A stretch of 64,000 nucleotides of DNA from JAFARZ01 sp035651595 (lineage in GTDB: Bacteria; Actinomycetota; Actinomycetes; Streptosporangiales; Streptosporangiaceae). Shown here piece after piece: positions 34,379 to 40,948 of this stretch. The notes under the pieces are model-generated. The model was not told the origin of the DNA. It was given only the letters and a program-made list of their open reading frames with translations, and searched no databases. The stretch covers positions 26,285-90,284 of the forward strand of contig DASRFJ010000077.1 in the NCBI GenBank assembly GCA_035651595.1, given 5' to 3'. Position numbers and translations under genes: made by a program. Position 1 is the first letter of the stretch, and every line of letters starts with the position of its first letter.

Positions 34379-37318
34379 TTACGGCACGGGCGCCGCGATG
34401 TCGGTCTTGGCCACGTTCCAGCCGGACAGGCTGATCACCGGCGTGGCGCCCTGGAGGTCGGCCGAATCATAGGTCACGACCAGCGTCTGCGACTCCCCGG
34501 GGAACAACGTGACGTCGTTGGATTGCCAGGTCGAGGACTGGAGCTCGTTGTCCCCTGACAGTTCCTGACCGCCCGCGGTGCCGCGCCGGACGTCGGCCCG
34601 GAGCAGGAACGCCACCGTGGCCGACGATGTGTTCTTGATCGTGACCGTGGTCGCCAGGTCGGCGCCGTCCGGTCCGGCCTGCTTCGCCGTGGTGGCGGTG
34701 GCCGTGACAGCGGACGTACTCAGCCCGGCAAGACCTCGCAGGTTGGCATAGGCGGAGATCACCCCGACCGGGTTACCCAGCGTCTTCTTCCAGTTCGTCG
34801 CGTCCTGCTTGGTGGACAGCCAGTACACGTTGCGGTCCACGATCGAACCGTTCTGGCTCAGCAGCAGCTCCACGAAGTAGGTCTGCACGGGGGTGCTGCC
34901 CGCCTTCGGCACGACGGGGGTGAGCACCTTGTTCATGACTTGCTGGCCGCGAAGCGTGATGCCAGTCAGCGTCTGGTCGTTGAGCACGGCGCCGGCCAGG
35001 CTGTACACCTTGGCCTCGACCGACAGGCCAGAAGCCGCCGTATCGCTCAGGTTGTCCAGCGTGACGGTGCCGTTGTCCAGCGCGTACAGCGCGTGCAGCG
35101 TCCGGTTCGCCTCCGCGGTGCCGAAGAAGCTGCCGGCCTGGTCCCCGTCGTTCCCGTACAGGTTCCACAGCAGGCTCGGCCAGCCCTTGTTCATCTGCCA
35201 GTAGATGGTGCCGGTGGACGGCACCGGGGTGTTGGTCGAGTGGTCGATGAACGCCTCGAACTGGGCTCTGGTGTCCTCGTAGTCCAGGGCCTGGGCCTCC
35301 TCGACGTACTTCGCGAGGCTGGCGGGCGTGCCGTACCTGGCGTTCATCGCCGCGTCGAACTTGCACGCCGTGCCGAACGAATAGTTAATGCTGCACGCAG
35401 TTTCGTAGTTGAGGTGATACTGATTGTCGTTCGGAGCCTGCCAAAGATTTGACAGATCTGTCGCCGACATAAACCGGTTCAGCGAGTCCATCGTGGGTAT
35501 CGTGTCGCCCGCGCTCTGCTCACTGTCGTAGCCCCACGACCCGCCCGCGTTGGTCTGGGTGGAGTCGTTGCTGTCGAAGTGCGTGGTGTCATACCAGTAG
35601 TTCGGCGGTACCCAGTCGTACGGGCCCTCCTTCTCGCCGGACACCCCGAGCTGCGGGCTGCTGTTGTACTCGGCCGAGGAGATCACCGGGTCGTCGAAGT
35701 CCTGCTGGGCGAACGCGGTCAGCGTGACCGACTCCTGCTCGGCCAGCGGCGGCTGGTCGCTCCACTGGAAGCTGAACACGCTCGGATGGTTACGCAGCGT
35801 CTGCGCGATCGCCCCCGCGGAGTTCTGCATGATCGCGTAGTCGGCGGAGCTGGTGAGTCCGCTGCTCTGCAGCTCCCAGGCGTCACAGCACTGGTACCCG
35901 GCGTTGATCAAGATGCCGGCGGCGTCCATCTGCTGGTAGAAGTCGGCGGGCATCAGGTGCCCTTCCAGCCGGATCGTGTTCAGCCCCATGGTCTTCATCA
36001 GCGCGATCTGCCTGGCGATGTCGGCCGACGAGTAATGCAGCAGCAGGTTCGGCGAGAAGCCGCCGCCGCGGATCACGATCGGCACCCCGTTGATCTTGAA
36101 CGCGCGGGCGCCGTTCGGCGCGCCGCTGGAGGTACCGCTGGTCAGGTACGAGGTCACGGTCCTGATGCCGAACGTCTCGGACGTGCTGCCCAGCACGGTG
36201 CCGCCCTGCGACACCGATGTGGCCAGCGAGTACAGCGGCTGGCTGCCCAGCTGGTACGGCCACCAGACCTGCGGGTTGGTGATCGTCAGGGCGGGATAGG
36301 TGACCGTCTGGGTAGTGTTCGCCGGCACCGTGACGCTCTTGCTGACGGTGACCGGGGTTGCCCCACCTGGTGGGGTAATGGTGGCGGTCACCGTCCCGGT
36401 CTGGGACGAGCCGGTGTTGTTGGTGACGTCGCTCTTCACGGTCAGCGCCGAACTGCTCAGGTTGGCGGCGTTGTTCTCCACCACGCGCGCGTTGCCGTCG
36501 GTCAGCGCGCCGTCGACCTGGAGCTGGACCGGAAACTGAATCCCGGTGTTGTTGTCCGGCGGGATCTGGTTCCAGTCCACGTCGTCGAGCGTGAACATGG
36601 TCTGCGGGTTGTTGGGGCTGACCTCGATGGCCAGCGAGTTGGTGCCCGAGGTCACCAGGCTGGTGAGGTTGAACGTGAACTTCGTGTAGGCGCCGGTAAC
36701 CGTCGACGAGGTCGCGACCTCGTGCCCGTTGACCCAGACGTTCGCGGAGCCGACCACGCCGTTGACGACCAGCGTGGCGACCTGGCCGGACTGGAGGCCC
36801 GCGGTGAAGTCGGTCCGCCACCACCAGGGCACGTCGAACGCCGCCACGGTGTCCGGGCCGATCGTGCTCATCGAGCCGTAACAGCTCTTGAGGTTGGCGG
36901 AGAACCAGATGCTCCTGGGGCCGTCGGGGTTCTGGTTGACCGGCTGGAGCGCGGTGTCACCGGGGCACTTGCCGTTCTGTACCAGTGCCTCGATCTCGGT
37001 GCCCGGCGCGCCCGCGTCGTCATTGGTGACCGGCAGCCAGGTGCTGGTGCTGAACCCCGGCGTGGAGATCTGCGCGCCGGTCTGCGTGGCGACGGCGCTG
37101 CTCTGCACCGCCCATCCGCCCGCGCCCAGGTTGACCGTGTCACTGGACCCGGTGGCCGCGACGGCCGGGCTGGCCGCGGCGGCCGGGCTGGCCGCGGCGG
37201 CCGGAGTGGCCGCCGCGGCTGTGCCGACTGCCTGCCTGCCCGGCACGAGCAAGATCAGCGCGCTAACCGCGGCGAGACAGACGTAACGAACCGGAAGGCC
37301 ACGACGGGTGCTCGGCAT
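34379..37318 (-). CDS. Secreted exo-beta-D-glucosaminidase, GH2 (CsxA-like)
   Basis: 979 residues. The ATG at 37318 has GGAG 9 nt upstream. Signal peptide: basic start, long hydrophobic run (YVCLAAVSALILLV), then an Ala/Pro-rich linker of repeated AAAASP units. GH2 layout: jelly-roll sugar-binding domain (VWVNGHEVA), immunoglobulin-like domain, TIM barrel (GGGFSPNLLLH; NTIRLEGHLMP; NAGYQCCDAWE; WSDQPP; EGPYDWVPPNYWY), and C-terminal beta domains. The CCDAWE and GPYDWVPPNYWY segments are characteristic of exo-beta-D-glucosaminidases that remove GlcN from chitosan ends. It would act outside the cell. A promoter with TTGACA lies upstream, and the regulator cyclase gene follows by 10 nt. Confidence 0.9.
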   Translation of the reverse strand: MPSTRRGLPVRYVCLAAVSALILLVPGRQAVGTAAAATPAAAASPAAAASPAVAATGSSDTVNLGAGGWAVQSSAVATQTGAQISTPGFSTSTWLPVTNDDAGAPGTEIEALVQNGKCPGDTALQPVNQNPDGPRSIWFSANLKSCYGSMSTIGPDTVAAFDVPWWWRTDFTAGLQSGQVATLVVNGVVGSANVWVNGHEVATSSTVTGAYTKFTFNLTSLVTSGTNSLAIEVSPNNPQTMFTLDDVDWNQIPPDNNTGIQFPVQLQVDGALTDGNARVVENNAANLSSSALTVKSDVTNNTGSSQTGTVTATITPPGGATPVTVSKSVTVPANTTQTVTYPALTITNPQVWWPYQLGSQPLYSLATSVSQGGTVLGSTSETFGIRTVTSYLTSGTSSGAPNGARAFKINGVPIVIRGGGFSPNLLLHYSSADIARQIALMKTMGLNTIRLEGHLMPADFYQQMDAAGILINAGYQCCDAWELQSSGLTSSADYAIMQNSAGAIAQTLRNHPSVFSFQWSDQPPLAEQESVTLTAFAQQDFDDPVISSAEYNSSPQLGVSGEKEGPYDWVPPNYWYDTTHFDSNDSTQTNAGGSWGYDSEQSAGDTIPTMDSLNRFMSATDLSNLWQAPNDNQYHLNYETACSINYSFGTACKFDAAMNARYGTPASLAKYVEEAQALDYEDTRAQFEAFIDHSTNTPVPSTGTIYWQMNKGWPSLLWNLYGNDGDQAGSFFGTAEANRTLHALYALDNGTVTLDNLSDTAASGLSVEAKVYSLAGAVLNDQTLTGITLRGQQVMNKVLTPVVPKAGSTPVQTYFVELLLSQNGSIVDRNVYWLSTKQDATNWKKTLGNPVGVISAYANLRGLAGLSTSAVTATATTAKQAGPDGADLATTVTIKNTSSATVAFLLRADVRRGTAGGQELSGDNELQSSTWQSNDVTLFPGESQTLVVTYDSADLQGATPVISLSGWNVAKTDIAAPVP

Positions 37319-37358
37319 AGCAGGCACTCCTCAACAACACGAAAGCTCCCGGTTAGTT

Positions 37359-37385
37359 CGTATACTTTCCAAACAATCGTGTCAA
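37359..37385 (-). promoter_or_regulatory. Candidate sigma-70-type promoter of the exo-glucosaminidase gene
   Basis: On the minus strand, a perfect -35 TTGACA (37385-37380) and a -10-like TATACG (37364-37359) with a 15-nt spacer, slightly short. They lie 41-67 nt before the ATG. The centre GTATAC is palindromic and could also be part of an operator. Confidence 0.5.
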
Positions 37386-37401
37386 GAGGGCAATTTCCGG
37401 C

Positions 37402-38262
37402 TCACCCAGTGTGACCGTCGCCCCAGGTCGTGTACGTGGCCGGCGCCGTGATCGTCTGCGGCTGCCCGACCTGGCTGAACGTCACGCGAACCGTCACACT
37501 GCCGCCCTGCCCGCTCACCGTGACCTCGGCCCGGAGCACGACGTCGGCCGGGTCGACCCACAGGTCGAGCGCGGACACGTAAGCGTCGTCCGGCTCGCTC
37601 GCGATGAGCGGGTTCAGCGGCGCGAGGGATACCGCGCGCGGGGTAGCGGCGCGCAGGTGCTCCAGCCGGACGCCGTTCTCGGTCGTGGACCCGTCAGCGA
37701 CGAACCCGGCGGCCGGTGACAGCACGCTGAGCAGCGTCCGCGGGTCCGGGATGTTCAGCGACGGGACCGAGCCCGGGATGAGGACGCGCATCCACCCCGG
37801 CTTGATGCCCATCCCGTGTGCCGCGCGGGTGAACGCCGGATTGTGGAACTCCTGCCCGTCGACGACCCTGCTGATCGACCTTCCCACCACGTCGTTCCAG
37901 TTTCCGCCGTCGAACGTGATCCGGCGATGCTGGCCCGGCAACCCGCTCGCCGTCCAGTCGATGTCCGCCTGCCCGGACGTCATCGCCGCATGGGACGCGC
38001 TGGCCATCTGCTTGAGCGTCGCGGCGGTGAGCACGAGCGAGGCGGCCCCGCCACCCGCCTGGCTGGCGACCAGCGCCCCCGCGATCCCGGCCGCCACCAG
38101 CCCCGCGCCCGCGGTGCCGAGCAGCGTCCGGCGCCGCGCCGGTGCTCGCCGTTCCGCACGTCCCGTCAGCTCTGCTCTCGTCCTTATCTCACCGAACGAC
38201 ACAGGCTCCACGTTTGCGTCCACGCACTCCCTGAGCAGTGGCGGAAGGTCAATGGTGTTCAT
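37402..38262 (-). CDS. Single-pass membrane protein partnered with SigE-family sigma factor
   Basis: 286 residues: a cytoplasmic N-terminus of about 44, one membrane helix (TLLGTAGAGLVAAGIAGALVAS), then an outside domain of about 220 residues with VLTAATLKQMASASHAAM and DLWVDPADVVLRAEVTV, resembling CU044_5270-type proteins and LolA/LppX-like sensing folds found beside sigma factors. It overlaps the sigma gene start-to-stop by 14 nt, so the two are translationally coupled. A role as regulator or sensor for the sigma factor is inferred from this; no ZAS (HxxxCxxC) anti-sigma motif is present. Confidence 0.75.
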   Translation of the reverse strand: MNTIDLPPLLRECVDANVEPVSFGEIRTRAELTGRAERRAPARRRTLLGTAGAGLVAAGIAGALVASQAGGGAASLVLTAATLKQMASASHAAMTSGQADIDWTASGLPGQHRRITFDGGNWNDVVGRSISRVVDGQEFHNPAFTRAAHGMGIKPGWMRVLIPGSVPSLNIPDPRTLLSVLSPAAGFVADGSTTENGVRLEHLRAATPRAVSLAPLNPLIASEPDDAYVSALDLWVDPADVVLRAEVTVSGQGGSVTVRVTFSQVGQPQTITAPATYTTWGDGHTG

Positions 38263-38830
38263 CGTGCACTCCTTGTTTTGTTGTCCCCGGGGCCGTCACG
38301 CCGAGCCGGTCCCGTAGCCGGGTGAGCCCGCGTTCCAGGTGGTTCTGCACCGTCGTAACCTTGATGCCGGTGAGTTCCGCGACCTCACGCAGCGTGTAGC
38401 CGAAGCCGTGTACCAGCACGACCGCGACCCGCTGCCGCTCCGACAGCGCAGCCAGCGCCGCGGGCAGCCCCGGCTCGAACCGGTGTTCCGCCCCGGGCGG
38501 GGCGGCGAGCAAGGGCGGGCGCCGCCGCCAGCGCCGGCCGTGGCTGACACTGGATCTGGCCACCCGGTACAGGTAGCCAGCGGCGTTCGGCATCTCGCGG
38601 ACCCTGGCCCAGTGTTCCCAGGCATAGGCGAGCGCGTCGGCGGCTGCCTCTCTGCCGTCCTCGTAGCCGTACGCCGCGACCAGCGCGCGGCGCAGCGGTG
38701 GCTCGGTGGCCAGCACGAACTCCTCGAAGCCGGGCGCCAGCGGCGGGTCATCTATCTGTTGTCGCAAACCGTCTCCTCGTCGGGCGGAGTCATCACCCGG
38801 TAAGAGCCAGCGGCGCGGCGCGTTTACCAC
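38249..38830 (-). CDS. RNA polymerase sigma factor, SigE family (ECF)
   Basis: 193 residues. Region 2 covers about residues 35-105 (FVLATEPPLRRALVAAYGYEDGREAAADALAYAWEHW and LYRVARSSV) and region 4 about 125-180 (ALSERQRVAVVLVHGFGYTLREVAELTG, then VQNHLERGLTRLR). The FVLATEP opening with 'yG' motif fits the actinobacterial SigE/SACE family. GTG start at 38830; no clear ribosome-binding site. Coupled to the membrane protein downstream and divergent from a second sigma gene at 39114. Confidence 0.9.
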   Translation of the reverse strand: MVNAPRRWLLPGDDSARRGDGLRQQIDDPPLAPGFEEFVLATEPPLRRALVAAYGYEDGREAAADALAYAWEHWARVREMPNAAGYLYRVARSSVSHGRRWRRRPPLLAAPPGAEHRFEPGLPAALAALSERQRVAVVLVHGFGYTLREVAELTGIKVTTVQNHLERGLTRLRDRLGVTAPGTTKQGVHDEHH

Positions 38831-38866
38831 AGCGTTTTCACCACAGGGCTTTTACTCGTGGGGGCA

Positions 38867-38898
38867 GGGTGTAACGCGGCGAGAGGGTCTGCCGGTTA
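38867..38898 (+). promoter_or_regulatory. Candidate ECF-type promoter in the divergent sigma region
   Basis: The 13-mer GGGTGTAACGCGG (38867-38879) holds a GTAAC -35-like core (38871-38875), and 17 nt later CGGTTA (38893-38898) resembles an ECF -10. The same 13-mer with a CGTT 17 nt after GTAAC recurs at 39668-39697. It would drive the plus-strand sigma gene with a leader of about 210 nt. Confidence 0.45.
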
Positions 38899-39113
38899 GG
38901 CAGTGTGAGTATTCTCCCGGGATGTCTCCCGCCATACCTGGCATCACGGGGAAGTGCTCGTTGCAACACACTCCCGATGCGGACGGGGGTGCCCTGTCGC
39001 CGTACCTGACCGCATCGTGAGCCCACCACTGAGAGTGCTCTCCCGCGGCGCTCACGTCCCCATCCGGGCGTCGCGGGAGACACGCTGCACGCTAATACCC
39101 GATACTCGGCATC

Positions 39114-39683
39114 GTGATCGGGGATGACTTCGCGGCCATCCTGAAGGCAGCTCAGCAAGGTGACGAGGCTGCCTTTTCAAGGCTGTGGCATGACGGTCAT
39201 CCCGCGCTGCTCAGGTATCTGCGGGTCGTCGCGCCGGGCTGGTACGAGGACATCGCGGCCGAGACATGGGTACAGGTGGTCCGCGGCCTCGAGAGGTTCC
39301 GCGGCGATGAGCAGAACTGGCGGGCGTGGTTGTTCACCACGGCCCGGCGGCGGGTCGTCGACCAGACCAGGCATCAGGCACGGCGACCCGCCACCTCGCT
39401 CGACGCGCTGCCGGACCCCACGCTGGCCGAGGCCGGCGGCATGCTTGTCCCCGACACGGCCGATGTCGCGCTGGAGAACATCGATACGCGCGCGGCCATC
39501 GCGGTGGTCTCGCGGCTGCCGCCGCTTCAGGCGGAGGTGATCATGCTCCGGGTCGTCGCCGGGCTGGACACCGAACGGGTGGCGCGGCTGCTGGGCCGCA
39601 GCCCCGGCGCGATCCGGATCGCTTCGCACCGCGGGCTCCAGCGCCTGGAGGACCTGCTAGCGGAGAAGGGTGTAACGCGGTGA
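39114..39683 (+). CDS. RNA polymerase sigma factor, ECF (sigma-70 region 2/4)
   Basis: 189 residues. Region 2 about 10-85 (GDEAAFSRLWHDGHPALLRYLR, YEDIAAETWVQVVRGLERFRG, WLFTTARRRVVDQTR); region 4 about 125-180 (RLPPLQAEVIMLRVVAGLDTERVARLLGRSPGAIRIASHRGLQRL). GTG start at 39114 with a GATACT -10-like hexamer about 10 nt before it, so the mRNA may be leaderless. Its stop overlaps the GTG of the following membrane protein gene, the usual ECF/anti-sigma arrangement. Confidence 0.92.
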   Translation: MIGDDFAAILKAAQQGDEAAFSRLWHDGHPALLRYLRVVAPGWYEDIAAETWVQVVRGLERFRGDEQNWRAWLFTTARRRVVDQTRHQARRPATSLDALPDPTLAEAGGMLVPDTADVALENIDTRAAIAVVSRLPPLQAEVIMLRVVAGLDTERVARLLGRSPGAIRIASHRGLQRLEDLLAEKGVTR

Positions 39684-39697
39684 CGGGCCGCGGCGTT
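39668..39697 (+). promoter_or_regulatory. Candidate internal ECF promoter for the anti-sigma-like gene
   Basis: The repeated 13-mer GGGTGTAACGCGG (39668-39680) is followed 17 nt after GTAAC by CGTT (39694-39697). A transcript from it would begin close to the in-frame ATG at 39710, allowing leaderless expression of the membrane protein apart from the sigma gene. Confidence 0.4.
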
Positions 39698-40444
39698 CCG
39701 GATAACGAGATGTCTGATTCCCCATGGCAAACAGGACCCGCAGTGGCCTCTGTTCTTGCCGCGCTCCAGGCGCCGCCTGCGGATGCCGAACTGGCGGGCT
39801 GGAGTCACGCGCTGACCGCGTACCGCTCGCGGGCCGTGGTTCCGCCGGCGCCCAGGCGAACGCACCGCCCGTTCCTCGCGGCCGCCGCCGCGGTGGCGCT
39901 GGCCGCGCTCGGCAGCGTCACCGCCGCGGCCTACGCCGGCGGTCTGCCCGGTGGCCTGCAGAACCTCGCGCACGTGATGATCGCCGCGCCGGCCGCCAGC
40001 AGCAGCCGGACCGTGGCTCCGGGGGCCTCCGGCCGTCCGGTTGGACCGTCCGGGACCGACGGTTCCGCCTATGCGATGTGCAAGCGCTATCTGTACGCCG
40101 AGCACTATGGCACCGCCAGCCAGCAAGCCGTGGCCTACCGCAATGTGGTCCGCGCGGCTGGCGGGCCCGGCCGGGTGGCCGCGTTCTGCGCCCTCGCCAA
40201 GCATCCCGGCGCCGCCAGTCCGCCGGGTCGCCGCGTGGGTCAGACGCAGCCACCCGCCGGGCATCACGGCAAGCCGACCGCCAAGCCAGGGAACGGCGGC
40301 AACGGAAACGGCGGGAACGGGAACGGCGGCAATAACGGCGGGGGGAACGGGAACGGCGGAAACAGCAACGGCGGGGGAAATGGTAATGGCGGGGGGAACG
40401 GCAACGGCGGTAACGGCAACGGGAACGGCGGCAAGAAGTTATGA
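39680..40444 (+). CDS. Anti-sigma-like membrane protein with Gly/Asn-repeat tail
   Basis: 254 residues from the GTG at 39680, which overlaps the sigma stop and has GGAGAAGGG 9 nt upstream (ATG at 39710 is an alternative). A cytoplasmic part of about 75 residues is followed by one membrane helix (FLAAAAAVALAALGSVTAAAYA), then an outside region with two cysteines (AMCKRYLYAEHYG; AAFCALAKHPG). The last 60 residues are low-complexity NGNGG/GGNGN repeats ending in KKL. The position implies control of the upstream sigma factor, but no zinc anti-sigma motif is present. Confidence 0.75.
   Translation: MTGRGVPDNEMSDSPWQTGPAVASVLAALQAPPADAELAGWSHALTAYRSRAVVPPAPRRTHRPFLAAAAAVALAALGSVTAAAYAGGLPGGLQNLAHVMIAAPAASSSRTVAPGASGRPVGPSGTDGSAYAMCKRYLYAEHYGTASQQAVAYRNVVRAAGGPGRVAAFCALAKHPGAASPPGRRVGQTQPPAGHHGKPTAKPGNGGNGNGGNGNGGNNGGGNGNGGNSNGGGNGNGGGNGNGGNGNGNGGKKL
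40291..40438 (+). repeat. GGNAAC-type coding minisatellite
   Basis: Degenerate tandem 6- to 9-bp units of the form GGNAACGGN encode the Gly/Asn-rich C-terminus of the anti-sigma-like protein. The array runs almost to the stop codon and is likely prone to length change in multiples of three. Confidence 0.85.
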
Positions 40445-40851
40445 CGTCGGAGACAACGAGCCTCAGCTTCGACATCTACCTGCGCGCAGCGCCCGAGCAG
40501 GTGCACGCCGCGCTGTGTGACTCCGGCGTGGTGCCGCGCTGGCTGATCGGCATGGAGTTCCGCCCTCAGTGGACCGACGATCCGAGCCGGCTGGCCTGTG
40601 AGTGGCTGCAGACCGACTGCCTCGGCACCAACGGCGGCTCGGCGTCCGTCGTCCGGTTCGAGATCGCGCCAATGGGCCAGGTGACCAGGCTGAAGGTAAC
40701 CCACCGCGAACTCGTGATCGGCGGGTCCTTCCTCAAGGCCGTCGAGCCCGGCTGGCCGATGATCTTGTCCAGCCTGAAAAGCCTGATCGAGACCGGCAGC
40801 CCGCTCGAGTTCCAGATAGTCCCCGAAATGCGCTACGAGGTCAACCGCTAA
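40441..40851 (+). CDS. SRPBCC / AHSA1-like small protein
   Basis: 136 residues. The ATG at 40441 overlaps the stop of the anti-sigma-like gene (ATGA). The fold signature is that of SRPBCC/AHSA1 lipocalin-like proteins: FDIYLRAAPEQVHAALCDSGVVPRWL at the N-terminus, KVTHREL in the middle and a long C-terminal helix (GWPMILSSLKSLIETG). These proteins bind hydrophobic ligands; some stimulate HSP90 ATPase (AHA1), but similarity to that subgroup is not evident. It forms a unit with the sigma and anti-sigma genes. Confidence 0.78.
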   Translation: MTSETTSLSFDIYLRAAPEQVHAALCDSGVVPRWLIGMEFRPQWTDDPSRLACEWLQTDCLGTNGGSASVVRFEIAPMGQVTRLKVTHRELVIGGSFLKAVEPGWPMILSSLKSLIETGSPLEFQIVPEMRYEVNR

Positions 40852-40948
40852 GCCCCTGCCTCTGACGTCGCGCGCCGAGCCCGGGGACGGCCAACACCAG
40901 CCCATCGAGCTTGACTGCGCGCCTGGAATGGGCGGTTTCAAGCAGCCT

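Noticed and set aside
35579..37414. 611-codon plus-strand frame over the exo-glucosaminidase
   Set aside because: Antisense to a full-length GH2 gene with intact motifs; no recognisable domain.
40441..40851. The SRPBCC protein as an AHA1-type co-chaperone for the HSP90 fusion
   Set aside because: It lies 28 kb away in a sigma-factor unit and shows only the general SRPBCC pattern, not AHA1 features.
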